Positions 47,405 to 59,094 of a stretch of DNA of 64,000 nucleotides are shown one piece after another. Every line of letters starts with the position of its first letter. The stretch's first letter is position 1. The stretch covers positions 62,001-126,000 of the forward strand of contig WHUZ01000020.1 of assembly GCA_015179045.1 (NCBI GenBank), given 5' to 3'. Both the position numbers and the translations under genes were made by a program. The notes under the pieces are model-generated. The model searched no databases. It was not told the origin of the DNA and worked only from the letters and a program-made list of their open reading frames with translations. Source of the stretch: Kalaharituber pfeilii (lineage: Eukaryota; Ascomycota; Pezizomycetes; Pezizales; Pezizaceae).

Positions 47405-48181
47405 ACAACATTTGGATTTTCTGTTGATAGCTTCTGTTTGTTGTTTTCAAATAAATTGCTTCTCGAAGCAAGGCTCAATGTTGAGGCTAGATTCTGCCTA
47501 GCACTTATATATCTTGTGACGAGGCAAGCATGGTCTGAGCTGGCGATGAATCTCGAAAATTTGTGGGGAAGAAAAGGGGCCTGGGAATCTAGACCCAAAG
47601 TGCAGATTTTCCAATCGGAGTTGGTGCCTTTTTTTTTTTTTTTTCCTTTTCTTTATTCCTGTTCTTTTCTGCATTTCGATAAAATATGGCTCTCTGGGTT
47701 GGGGTACTAGGTTTGTTTCATTGCACACTCAAATAAAGTACCATGGTAAATTTAATGTCTCTGAAGTGATCCTGATTTCGTGCCCCAGCATAATCTTACC
47801 TCTTGCTTCACAGAGTTCTTAACCTGCTGAGATCACCATAGCGGCACCACCGCTATTCTCGTCGCTCTAGCTCCTCACTTCGCTACCGCTCACTATCGCG
47901 TTTCTTCTCTTCTTGAGGGCAAGCCTCCCTCCCTCACTCCGTTCGGGAGTCCCCCAACTCATAGTAACGAGGAGGAGAATGTAATTCGTTTCGTTGATTA
48001 TTTTCCGGAACTCCCGATACAACCTAAAAATCAATAAACTCCAACAACCTAGCGCTTCCTTTGGTCGGTATAGAAAAAAGCAACCTATCATATGCTAACC
48101 CCTTCCGATATGCTTTCCGGTATGCAATTCGCTCTATCTATGCAAAGGAAAGTAAGAATCTTATAAACCCTTCGTGGTTAT
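47405..48181. other. Intergenic region with possible mitochondrial-like segment
   Basis: The T run near 47630-47645 belongs to the 3' flank of RPS26. From about 47880 to 47950 there is CTTCGCTACCGCTCAC and a hairpin ACTCC-GTTCG-GGAGT, the kind of GC cluster seen in fungal mitochondrial spacers. A nuclear mitochondrial insertion is possible but unproven. Confidence 0.3.
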
Positions 48182-48570
48182 CGATTAAGCCTTCTGAATG
48201 CTTTTCTTCACTGAGTCTGGGGGCTTCATACTACTTTCAAGCATGCTGAAAATCTCCTCCATCTCAGTCTCACCAGGTGACCCGTTCATTGGATCATCGA
48301 AATGTTTGTTAAGCAGGTACAGAGTACCTAAATGAGATACGTTTAACCCATTGGCAGCAGAAACCACTTTACTAGTCACTCACCGAGGAACTGAGGAGAA
48401 CCCCTAGCTGCCAATTCATCGCTCCATCCGACCCTTGTTTTCACCGTCTTCCCCCTTGATCTGACCGGTGGCCTTGTAGATTCCGGAGATGTCCTCAAAA
48501 AAAGTATCGTCAATACCAGTGAGCTTCCAGACGGATAACACAATAATAGAGTGACGTCTTCCGAAAGTAT
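48182..48570 (-). pseudogene. Possible small gene remnant with a frame change
   Basis: On minus, a frame reads WKLTGIDDTFFEDISGIYK and GQIKGEDGENKGR, then the next frame reads GWSDELAARGSPQFLG. A GTGAGT...TTTAG intron joins it to TLYLLNKHFDDPMNGS and IFSMLESSMKPPDSV, ending at 48182. The intron keeps phase and the peptide composition looks coding, but a one-base shift separates the first and second parts and no ATG is in place. The family is not recognised. This could be a decayed gene or a live one with a further intron that I missed. Confidence 0.3.
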
Positions 48571-50678
48571 GAGCTATAAATAGTCAGGCAGTACCACAAG
48601 CAGATTATCACAAGCAGACTATATCGAGTTTATTTCAATTTAAGGGCTTTTGGTTTCTTGCTTAGATTGAGATTCGGGGGGGTCATTTGTCGGTAACAAC
48701 CGTACTTCCTTTGTTAAATCGACTGGTTGGTATTCATTTCCATGGACGAGCCAAGAGGAATCAAACCAGGAATGGCCTTTGGCTTGAGGAATAAACGGAT
48801 TATATTTGACATTTTGCCCTTCGTTCGAATCCTGATAAAATTATTGGAGAGGTTTTTGCACGAACCCTGAAAGCTGCATGAGGTTTTGCAAGTTAGTCTG
48901 AAAGCTCAGGAATTAACCACCCGATACACTGCAAACGAAGAGGGCGCGAAAGAGATAACAGTCCCGTACAATGCAGTACTTACGCAATGACTGTTCCTAA
49001 AAGCAGCCATGATTTTTCGTTCTGCAGCTGCTATTGATGACACAGGGCTTGCTTATAGGAGATCTGGCTACAGAGGAGAATTAAGGAGCAGGAGCGAGAG
49101 CGAAGAACCAAGTACCCATACCGAGCTTAGGATGAGGTCGAGATGAAGTCTCAGGTATTGGTGTAGTGTATCGGTAGCAGAATTGAGAGGCGCCATGACA
49201 TCACACTAGGATAGAATTTTCTTAAGCACATAGAGGAGTGCTTTGGCTCATTTTTCACGTTTATTGGATGTAGATATCTTCAGAATTGAGTGTTTTGGAA
49301 ATTTTACGATCTTAACGGTCAGTTTTCAGGACTTCGGAGAGGAAATTTTCAGGACTTGGCAATAATAAACACGTTGTTGCTAAGGCAACGTATGATTTTC
49401 CCAAAACCCTGAAAAAGGTTCGGGGTTTGCAAAACCTCTCTGTTAAATACTGCCGGCGGTGTACTCCTACCGAGAAGTGATGTTGCTTGTTGCACCTAAC
49501 CCGCTGCTCCAGAACGTTCTGGATTCTACAGTGTGAAACCTGTGAACTATTTCAACCGTACCGCGTTCCAGCAGATAAAGACAGATTGTCGAGCAACACA
49601 TCCAGAGGAAGTTGCAATAAGAAACCGTGTTTGCTCTCACATGTTTATCTGGTTACGAGACTGAGTAAAACCTTGATATAATTGGTCTAAAGAAAAACTT
49701 CTCAGATAACCAGACCAATTTCTGAGTACAATGTCAGGATGGAGTATTGGTTTGTGATTCTCGTCCCTCAACATGTGTGCCGATCGCACCTATGGGACTA
49801 CGGAATGAGCCGTGGTCGCTGAGAAGGGGTTAGTTTGTTTTCCTGAACCGTAGTATGAAAAGATACTTTAGTTGTATGGGCGTGGAGTTTTAATTGCTTG
49901 ATAATACAGGAGATACAGCCCGGTTCCCAATTGAACCAGGCGAAACGTGCCAGAAGGTATACACTGTCGATTCCAAATGATATCGAAGGATAAAAACAAA
50001 AGACAGGAAGAAGGAAAAACAGAAACTAATGCATACAGTGCATGAGAAAAGCCCAATCATAAAGATCCAATGAAATAATGTGAGAATGTGCCCAAAAAAA
50101 TTCCAATATCGTACTAATAAGACCTCCGGCAAGAGGCCTAATAACAGGCCAATAACTCCGTAGATGATGATAAATACCGTTAAGACCGTGCAAACTGTAG
50201 TTGCTGAAAGTTCCGGCTTTTAGCAAGTCGATGGTCAATTGACGAATGAGGTAAGGCTGTGGAGGGTTCACATAACATAAAGCATCGATGTATCTGTGAG
50301 ATCATGATGCAAATTAACGGCTGCACTTGCTACGACTGTATATAACAATAAAGACGAGACGTACAAACTACGGTATACGATAGGTATTGGTATATAGGTA
50401 TATGTAAGAAATTTCTCCAAAGAAACTGCGGTCTGCGCATGGTATACGGATGATCATAAATAAGAAGTAAAACAGAGATAAGCATAAACGCTTCAATATT
50501 GATTTCAAGGATATTGATATCATAGCTTCGAGAAAATGAGAAATGAGGTATTAGAGTCGATGCACCGATGTACCTGGGTGCGAAAATAATGTAAATGAAA
50601 ATAAACACGAGTAAACAGAATATAGAGAAATTGGGGTATTCAATAGCGATCAAATCAAGAGCAAAAAAGCGACAGAAG
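48571..50678. other. Gene-free region downstream of the metacaspase
   Basis: AT-rich. Frames of 60-131 codons on the minus strand at 49868-50725 have skewed hydrophobic composition and no domain. No RNA gene or element is seen. Confidence 0.4.
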
Positions 50679-52393
50679 CTAATTGTGTTGAGGCTCCGTC
50701 TGGGTATCTTCCAATTGCGTATCATCCATACCTATCGGGTGACTGCAGCTCAGTTGCGGCTTTTGTGCATATTTTCCTTCCAATTCGATCCTGATATTCT
50801 GTAGTAACTGTTGATATGACTGGTGTGGGTTTTTCCTCAAAGCTGAGATAAATGCATGACTCATGGCGCCAGTGGCTTGACCACCCTCTGTCGTGTCCGC
50901 ACTGTGTGATGGATTGATGAGATTAAAATGATGAACTCAATGACAAAATCTGTCGAGCATGACTTACGATTTTTGAGTGTCTTTCGAACCGGACCACTGA
51001 ATGACATCTGCGGGGGAGGTTCTAGTCTTGCGAGCCCTTTGATCCGCCTCGCGTCCACTGGTAACCTTCTTAATTATGCTGGCAGTGGTACTTATCACAG
51101 ATGGAACATCGCCCCTCGAATAATGCCTCAAAGCATCGATAATGCCCTCGTGGGCGTCCCTGATTCGATTCGTCTCCTTTACGTCGCCCTAAAAATCATT
51201 GTTAGTAAGGCGTGGTTTGTAGCACAGTATATAATAACTGAGCAGTATACCTGAGTGGAGTAAAGGTACGGTAGGTCCAATGCTGATCCAGAATGGCAAG
51301 AGTCAAAAATAGCGGTTAGTCGAACACCAGCCTTAAGTGGGGCAACCCTACGCAAACTGTAAGCATGTGTACACGCTAAATGCTTTCGAGTCAGGACCTA
51401 CATAATGGCGTGCATATCATCATCTACAATGTGTCCATTATATCGGAAATCCATAGGATAGATTGTTTCATCATACCCTACCCAATTAGTCAATGATAGA
51501 AATCTTGCGTTTCCAGACTTACCATCATTCTCATCACCATCAAGATCCTTGGTTTGTCCGCCGTGCCCTGTTTGGAATATAATGTTAATTAGATATTCAG
51601 GATAATTGGAAAGGTCGAGATGCACTCACCGGAATAATGAAAAAATAGAGAGTCATTAGGTTCTGCATCTTTGACCAGCCAATGCATCGCCTGTAGAATA
51701 TTCTGCTTTGTAGGTTGGCTCAGAGCGTTTTGTTGGTCGTCCGTCAAAATAACCATATTCTCTCGCTCATACCCATAAGTATCCATCAAAAACTTCGACA
51801 TATTCTTTACATCATTTATGCAGCCCCTCAACTGTCCTCTTTGCCCGAAGTAGTTGATGCCAATCAAAAGAGCCTTTTTCTTGCCGGTGCATGTTGGTTT
51901 GGTTTGGGGGGTCACTGGAGGTTGCGGGGGATAATGGGCTATGAAGTCCAATACTGTCATCAACGTCAATTCTGGTAAGAGTGAATATATATATACTCAC
52001 TTTGTGATGGATAGGTAGATGAGCCAGGCGGTACATGTGGGGCATAGACACCTTGTGGCTATTGTAAGACTGAATTAGTGCATGTTACAAGTACAGTATA
52101 AATGGGAGGGATATAATCAATACCCCATACGGAGGATAGTATATTGGCTGTTGACCTGGTGGTGGTGCAAACGTATATGGCGGTATAGGTGGTTGTGGTT
52201 GCTGTGGAGGGGGGTACTGGTATCCTGGTCTATACGCATGTCCCCAGTTAGAATAATCATGTACATCTTCAAACATTTTCAGTCGGAAACATTGTGCTCA
52301 CTGTGCCGTGTTATATGGGTGAGACGGCTGCCCTTGTGGATGCGGGTACTGCCCAATGTATTCGGTATTATATTGCTGGGGATATCCCGACAT
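50679..52393 (-). CDS. MCA1: Type I metacaspase (413 aa, nine exons)
   Basis: Exons 52393-52302, 52229-52124, 52058-52001, 51953-51630, 51567-51523, 51477-51402, 51347-51251, 51188-50968 and 50901-50679 (1242 nt = 414 codons); introns 45-72 nt. Role: Ca2+-dependent Arg/Lys-specific cysteine protease linked to stress response, proteostasis and cell death. The N-terminal prodomain (about residues 1-95) is Pro/Gln/Tyr-rich ([14 protein letters not shown]), typical of fungal type I. The p20 region starts at [20 protein letters not shown]. Catalytic His lies in FFHYSGHGGQ, across an intron, and Cys in [27 protein letters not shown] carries the conserved acidic residues. The end is the least certain: reading through after SCSHPI gives a 14-residue tail to TAG at 50679, but a further small exon cannot be excluded. 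Confidence 0.93.
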
Positions 52394-55300
52394 GATTACT
52401 GCTTGCTAGCTGTGACTTGAAAATAGAGGGATAGTAGTATTATTTATCTCGAAGGAATCAGGAGGTTGTAGAGTTAGGGAGGCAATTTAGGGGCGGGGCG
52501 GTGATCTCGCTGTGTTGCTCACTTGGTGGGTAGGACTGCTCGGTGAACTGGAGAATTGGGGGGTCGGGGAGGAGGGTGAATCTTATATAAATTCCGGCAG
52601 AGGTTGCGGAGTGCAGGCGAACGAGGAATAAAGGAAGAAGGAAGGAGGGAGAATTCAGAGGAGGTCGAGATGCCCCTAACCAGGTACCTCGCGCTCCAGG
52701 TTCGAGGAGCCGTAGTGATCAAAGCCGAGGGGTCGGGTAGGTGGGGCGGAGATGCTGCGCTCGCAGTGAAGTGTGGTGGGAGGGAGTTGAGGGGGAGGGG
52801 AAGCCTCCAGGGATGGATGGGTGGGCAGGTGGGGGGGTGGCTGCTGGATGCTGGATGCTGGGCGCTGGATGAATCGGGGCCCAGGGCACTGAAGCGGCAT
52901 AGGCCCGGCTGGCCTGGGGCTGCCACGCACCATATCATACTCCCAGCTACTCCGTACAAGTGGGTGTTGCCGGGCGCGGAGGCAGCCAGCAGCGCAGGCG
53001 TGCATGCGCACAGCGAGCCCTGGGCCCAGCCCAGCCTGCGGCCTTGCGGTTGCGGTGCACGAGGGGAGGCTGAGAGCAGCGGGTCGCGGGCGCACGCTGG
53101 GGGGGCTAAGGGAGAGGGAGATACTCTGAGTCCCGGCGTCTGTCTCCTCCTCCTGCTCCTGCTCCCGCTCCCTGCAGGCCTCGCGCTGTGCTGCGGGCAG
53201 AGCTGTCCGGGCTCGCAGGAGACTGGAGTGTGTGTGCACATCGCCCGCCGCCGCCCAGCCAAGCAGAACGCTGTCAATTGGAAGCATCTGCAGCTGTTCT
53301 CTGCAGCAGCATGTGTCCGCTGCTTGATACGCCGAGCCTGGAGATGTGCCCATCCTACGCTGAATCGCTCACCAGTCCAGCTGCATGATCTAACTTAGCA
53401 GTGGAGTACTGTGCTATGCTCTGTCACTGCGAGCTTAGGCAAGTGACGTCTAACTGATAGGTAGAGAGCAATCTAGAGGTAGATAGGTGATGCTGCACAA
53501 GGGCTACATTCACCAGCAGGCGCAGGCTTTGCAACCACCATTTCGAGGACGAATAACATGCGCATATTCAGCTTCAAGTCCCCTCCGTAGGCCATCCATT
53601 CCTAGATTTCATCGGCCAAACAACGGCTGGAATGCTGTGCATGCGCTACACATCATGAACCCCCCCCCCCTCTCCAACTGTCATGATGCAATTACATACG
53701 TATGTATACAAGTGTGGCTTTGTCGTAACCAGTGCTATCTCGACCAGTAATTTGTAATAATGGCCCAGATGTTCCAGCCGGTAGGAAGTACACATGCTTC
53801 AGTTTCGAATCCATGTGCTTAAGCAACATTGAGGTAATGTGCGTGTGTGAACTCAGTCTCGAGACTGGTATGATTTGCGAGTCATAATACTAGCACGAGT
53901 ACCTACTTATCCTTAGAACAGCTCGAAATTTACTAAGCGTACATGCGTAGGATAGCCATCGCCTATCAATTTCGTCAAGCCAATACATGTAATACAAAGA
54001 AATGTTGGGAGAAGGCTACCAGCTGATATTCGAAATTGACAGGATGCCAACTTGGTGGAGGCTTTTTAATTGTAGGGACGAGGCTATTTCAATTGAGGAA
54101 GCATCAGTAATTTGACAAGTCTACGGAACTCGGAGTTTGGTGTAAGATACGGAAAACAGACGTCAAAACTCGATTTTAGTAGGATGATGCTACCGTGCAC
54201 CCTGTCTCAAATTCCTCTTCAGCAGAGCAGATCGTTGCTTCCCGTACCTCAGCTCTACTGGCACCGCCCCATCCTGGTATTGGATTCATGTAAAGTTTAG
54301 TTTTTAGTGCAACGTCTGCATTTCAGCTAGCCATTGGTCATTGGGCTGATGCAGGAACAAGTTGGATACGGTACTTCAAGTTCATATTCAAGACCTTGTG
54401 ACAAAAACGGGAGTAAGTGAAATTTGTATTCGTTGCGATGGCTCTGTAGTATGCTTGGCAGCGCAGCTCCCCCAACAGGTCACGTCGAGACTGCGCTTCA
54501 GCCTAGTCGGGTTGTACTACCCCTCGTAGAGGCAGCCTCAGCAGGCTGCTGTGACTGGACGGTGACGCGACAAAGACCAGTTGACGCGCAGACTCGCGTG
54601 GAGAATATCAAGCAAGTCAAATGACAAAAAATAGTACAGAAAGATCTGTAACTGTCTCGGCATCGGAAGAACTTGCCTGGAGCTGAAGCTGAATGCATCA
54701 CTTCTGCAGCAGCAGTGCAGATGCAGATGCAGATGCATCTAAGTACATTTGAACCGAGCAATCCCAGCGCCAGAAGTTCAGCGTCATACACACCCAGCTC
54801 CTTGTAGTCTATTTGATGATACCAATCCTTGCGAAGCCAATGTCTGTTCGAGTAGCTTCTTCCCTGTTCCAAACTCGAACTAGATGTCATAGGAAATATA
54901 TCTGGCCCGAACTGGTGTAGCCACGATCGTGTGGGGGGGGCGCGGCGGCTTTACACTCACTCCACTGGTGACAATAAGCTCAGCTTGTCATGCACCACTC
55001 ATTGCCGGGCATGAAGCCATACCCGTTGTTAGGTGTTCAAAGCAGCGCAGATTCGGCGAAGACAGCGCAATGAGGGTTGGGACGTTGATTGACATAGCCC
55101 GGTTGGGGCGTGCTGGCTGTCAGAGGATGCATGGGCAATGGACAGCCCTAGGGCTCGGGGTCGGCTTATGTATGAACAGGCGTGAAGAGGCATCGGGGTT
55201 GGCACAAGTACTGGAGTGCGCTTGCTGCTGATGGATGATGCAGAGTCTCATGCTGGGCGGGTGTTGCGGAAGACCCTGCTGCTAAGCCTGTTGCAGCGGA

Positions 55301-56155
55301 CGGGGGCGGTGAGGGTCGATCAAACATATGGGTCTCGCGGGCGACGTCTGTGCCCGGGGGCTGCCCGGGGGCTGCCCGAGGGCCTCTTGCTATGATACGC
55401 CAATTGGCAGATCCGCGGGCAGGCCCTGTCCCGGCGGCGGTACTTCGTAGCATGGCCGCTTCCGAGGCCGCTCCCGGGCGCGACCTGCTGGCCGACGCCG
55501 CCCCTGAGGCAGCCCCTACGGCCTCGGCCAGGCGCGCCCCTCCGCCCGCGGCGAGCGCGGCCTGCCGCCCCTCCAGTCGCTGCACTCGCACGCGCATAGC
55601 AGCCCGCCTGCAATTGGCGGCGTACGTGCCTTCAGCGTTGCCCCATGGCCCTCGCGCGCGTATCCCATGCCCCTGAGCCAGCGACCTGCCCCTGTCCGGC
55701 CGGGGTCCCGCCCACTTGCAAGCCGCACCCTACGTTCACGAGATTGCGTGTACGAAGCAGTAAATCGCTGTCGGGCCCCCGTGGCCCAGCATCAAGCTGC
55801 AGGAACTGGCTTGTCCTTCGGTTCCACGCTGGCCAGTCCTCGAATAGTTTGACATCAGTCGAGAATCTGGTGCTTGCATTGGGCTCAAGTAATAAGGATC
55901 GTCCCACCTTCATTAACCTCAGCCTTTCCTTTTCCTATTCCTCCCCCCCTACCTCCCCCCATCCCCCCCCCCAAAACATACAAGCTGCACCGAATCTCTT
56001 CACCTGCGGTTCCTCTCATCTGGTCTACTTCAAATTTGTGTTTTCCACCAATCACCTCTGCGGATTGCCTTTCTAGTCAATTACTTCAGCCTTCTAGAAG
56101 AACTTCCGTTACTTACTACTTGAAACAATTCATCCTATTCCGAAGAATATCAACG
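52394..56155. other. Intergenic region with two GC-rich islands
   Basis: About 52520-53390 and 55160-55760 are GC-rich and open in several frames on both strands (up to 264 codons) without any recognisable domain. The first abuts the metacaspase promoter and the second lies 400-1000 bp upstream of the desaturase. The intervening DNA is AT-richer and empty. I read the long frames as products of low stop-codon density. Confidence 0.4.
52583..52590 (-). promoter_or_regulatory. Candidate TATA box (TTATATAA) for the metacaspase gene
   Basis: A symmetrical TTATATAA lies 190 bp upstream of the start at 52393. It is an AT island between GC-rich flanks. Assigned by position. Confidence 0.4.
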
Positions 56156-58028
56156 ATGGGGAAAGACACGATCTTGACCCGACGACAAATCGAGGGTATG
56201 ATTTCTGAAGGGAGGGCAATCATTATAGTCGATTGTATGGTGCTGAGGCTTGACTCATGGCTGAGTTATCATCCCGGGGGTGAGAGGGCTATCCTCCACA
56301 TGGTGGGTAAGGATGCCACGGACGAAGTGAATGCGTAAGTACAATTCCGTGGTCTGCTTATTATTTGGTGCCAAACCTTATGCCAGATTGACCGCAAGCT
56401 AACTTTGCTTTTCAGACTTCATGGAGCTGAGACCCGGCTGCAAATGAATAAATTCCAGATAGGCAGGCTTGATGCTGACTGGATAAATTTCCTGCCCCCC
56501 CTCCATGGTGGGAAATTTCGTCCTTACGTGGAGGGGAGCAATGACGACTCATTATCCGACGGGGAGTCGCTGCAGAATGATCAATTCCCATTGGAGGTCT
56601 CCCGATCTCCATCACCTACTTCTTCGTCTTGTAGTGAAGATCGTGGGTTCCTCTTGGACCCTAGCATCCGGCGGCGGAGAGGGGGCTCTTACGGGGAGTC
56701 CTCAGCGTCCTCAATTACCTCTGTATCAGATGAAGATGGTAACCCGCTGAGTTCTGAGTCTGCGAGGGAGATTGCGGTTGATCTTGCCAAATATCCTTCC
56801 CTTGACAGGGATACACAGAAGCGGATCATCCAGAAATACCGCGAGCTTGATCAGAAAATACGCCAGGAAGGTTTATATCAATGCCGTTATTCCTCGTATT
56901 TAATTGAACTTTGTCGTTATCTAATACTGTTATTTACATCCTTGATCCTCCTTCATTTGGGTTGGTACAAACTTTCGGCGGCTTTCATGGGAGCCTTTTG
57001 GCATCAAATTACATTCACAGCTCATGATGCTGGCCACATGGGTATTACGCATGACTTCACTATTGATACATGCATTGGTATCTTTATTGCCGACTTCTGT
57101 GGCGGCCTGTCCCTTGGTTGGTGGAAACTGAGCCATAATGTAGGATCCAACTGATTAGTAGGTATATTCACTATACTGATGTATATTGGCCATCTAGGTC
57201 CATCACATTGTCACCAACGAGCCTGAGCATGATCCTGACATTGAACACCTTCCTTTCTTTGCCGTCAGTCACCTTTTTTTCAACAATCTCTTTTCTACCT
57301 ACTACAAGCGTGTGCTTCCATATGATGCAGTAGCCAAGATCTTTGTGCCGCTTCAGAATTGGCTTTATTACCCAATTCTCTGCTTTGGACGGTTTAACCT
57401 TTACCGTCTTTCATGGGAGTACCTTCTCTTTGGCCTAGGGCCCAAGAAGGGAATTGCATGGTGGCATCGATGGCTCGAAATTTCAGGGATGTTTGTATTC
57501 TGGTATTGGTTCGGGTACCAAGTACTTTACAAGAGTGTTCCTACAAACTGGGATAGATTTGCATTCGTAATGATCAGTCATATCATTACCATGCCTTTGC
57601 ATGTTCAAATTACTCTGAGCCATTTTGCAATGTCCACGGCAGATTTGGGGGTCCATGAGAGCTTTCCTCAGAAGATGTTGAGGACAACTATGGACGTGGA
57701 CTGCCCGCAATGGCTGGATTTTTTCCATGGAGGCCTGCAATTTCAGGTATGCTTCTTTATCTAGCTGCAGAAGATAATTGCTAATGTGGAATATGAAAAT
57801 CAGGCAATTCACCACCTGTTCCCACGTATACCCCGGCACAATCTCCGCAAGACGCAGAAGCTTGTGATAGAGTTCTGTAAGGAGGTCAACGTGCCCTATG
57901 CTATCTATGGATTCGTTGACGGGAACAGAGAGGTAATTGGGCACCTCAAGGAGATTGGAAGACAGGCCAGGGCGCTATCGGAATGCCATGCTGCGATCAT
58001 CCAAGAGGGGAAGTTTGGAAGCCATTAA
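56156..58028 (+). CDS. Delta-8 sphingolipid desaturase with N-terminal cytochrome b5 domain (558 aa)
   Basis: Exons 56156-56334, 56416-57139, 57198-57746 and 57804-58028 (1677 nt = 559 codons); introns 81, 58, 57 nt. Role (by family): introduces the delta-8 double bond into the long-chain base of ceramide during glucosylceramide synthesis, in the ER membrane. The cytochrome b5 part spans residues about 5-85 with YHPGGERAI (heme His) and ALHGAE (second His). A Ser/Arg-rich linker follows. The desaturase core has the histidine boxes HDAGH (about residue 262), HNVHH (about 300, completed across an intron) and QAIHH (about 485, at an intron boundary). Four hydrophobic stretches fit membrane helices. 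A delta-6/front-end fatty acid desaturase is the main alternative, but the fungal layout and HHIVTNEPEHDPDIEHLP favour the sphingolipid enzyme. GC-rich DNA lies upstream. Confidence 0.9.
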
Positions 58029-59094
58029 AAGCACCAGTTCATTCATGCACCCCGCCGGGGATGTTCACTGTCTTGTCCTCTGCATGGGAGGGGGGCTATA
58101 CCATTTCCAATCGTCATCATTTTCCCTGCACTCTCGGTACATCTTGTACGTTTTGAACACGACGCTTTCACTTTCCTTGTAAAGAGTTAGAAACATACCC
58201 ACTAGGATATACCCTCCCACCCTAATCAGCCCCCTAAAATACCTGAAAAACTTTCACGAGGATCACTAGATTCAAAAAAAAGCTGCGTCAGAAGAAACTT
58301 GTCATTCACTGTATTGCTGCTGTCCTTTCTTCACGTTTCTTTTTTTTTTTTTTTTTTTTTTTTTTTCATTTTTTTAATCTCCTTGTTGCCACCATTTTGG
58401 CAGTGATGGGTTCATGATCTTACGATTTTGGAGAGATACTAAAAAAGGGCTCTTGCTTTGTGTACTTGCTTTTTGTGTGTCTGGTTTACATGGACTTGTA
58501 ATGCTGTTGATTCGTTCTGCTATGTTCTTCATTAGACATTTTGGTGTATGGAAGAAAAAAGGGGATACATTATACCCGACCTGTACTGGGCCTTGATTCC
58601 GTATGAAATGCAAAAAACGCTCATGTAAGGGGGGGATAAAGCTGGACAGAAAGGCTAAAGTAAGAGGTTAGAAAGGAGGGCGCGTGACCACATAGCCAAT
58701 CATCTCTTGAATTTACGAAACTGACAAGGCTTTTTCTACAAGGCCGGCATATTTGAAAGCTTGGAGATCATTGCAGAATGCAAGTTTTGGGTCGTGATGT
58801 AGCTGATGGTAGCTAGCGCTATTACGTCTTGAACTATAGCGTATGTGTTGGTATCTATTGAATTGGATTCTTCGGGCCTTTGAAGGATTGTCCAAACATA
58901 TCGAAGTGCTTCTATAATGACAGCAGTTTACCCCCCACTTATGGCTTTTTTAGGCCGCTCTCACGTGGCCTAAACCACTCCCGCTCCAAGTCTCCTGCAA
59001 CTTCATCAGCACCCCTTTTTGCTGCTTCCCGGCTCTCCGCTTTACACTCAACATATACTAACAAATCTCACATGTTAGCTAACTGTCTTGTCCC
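58029..59094. other. Intergenic region with a 27-bp T run
   Basis: Between convergent genes. A T run at about 58340-58366 is continued by T-rich sequence. No gene, RNA or element is seen. Confidence 0.4.

Noticed and set aside
50330..50725. 131-codon minus-strand frame after the metacaspase
   Set aside because: Overlaps the metacaspase 3' end, AT-driven hydrophobic composition, no domain.
52519..53398. Frames of 252, 264 and 225 codons on both strands
   Set aside because: Overlap each other in a GC-rich island; low-complexity composition and no domain.
55166..56076. Frames of 108-143 codons upstream of the desaturase
   Set aside because: Composition-driven; Ala/Arg/Gly-rich; the desaturase start at 56156 is well supported by its own b5 domain.
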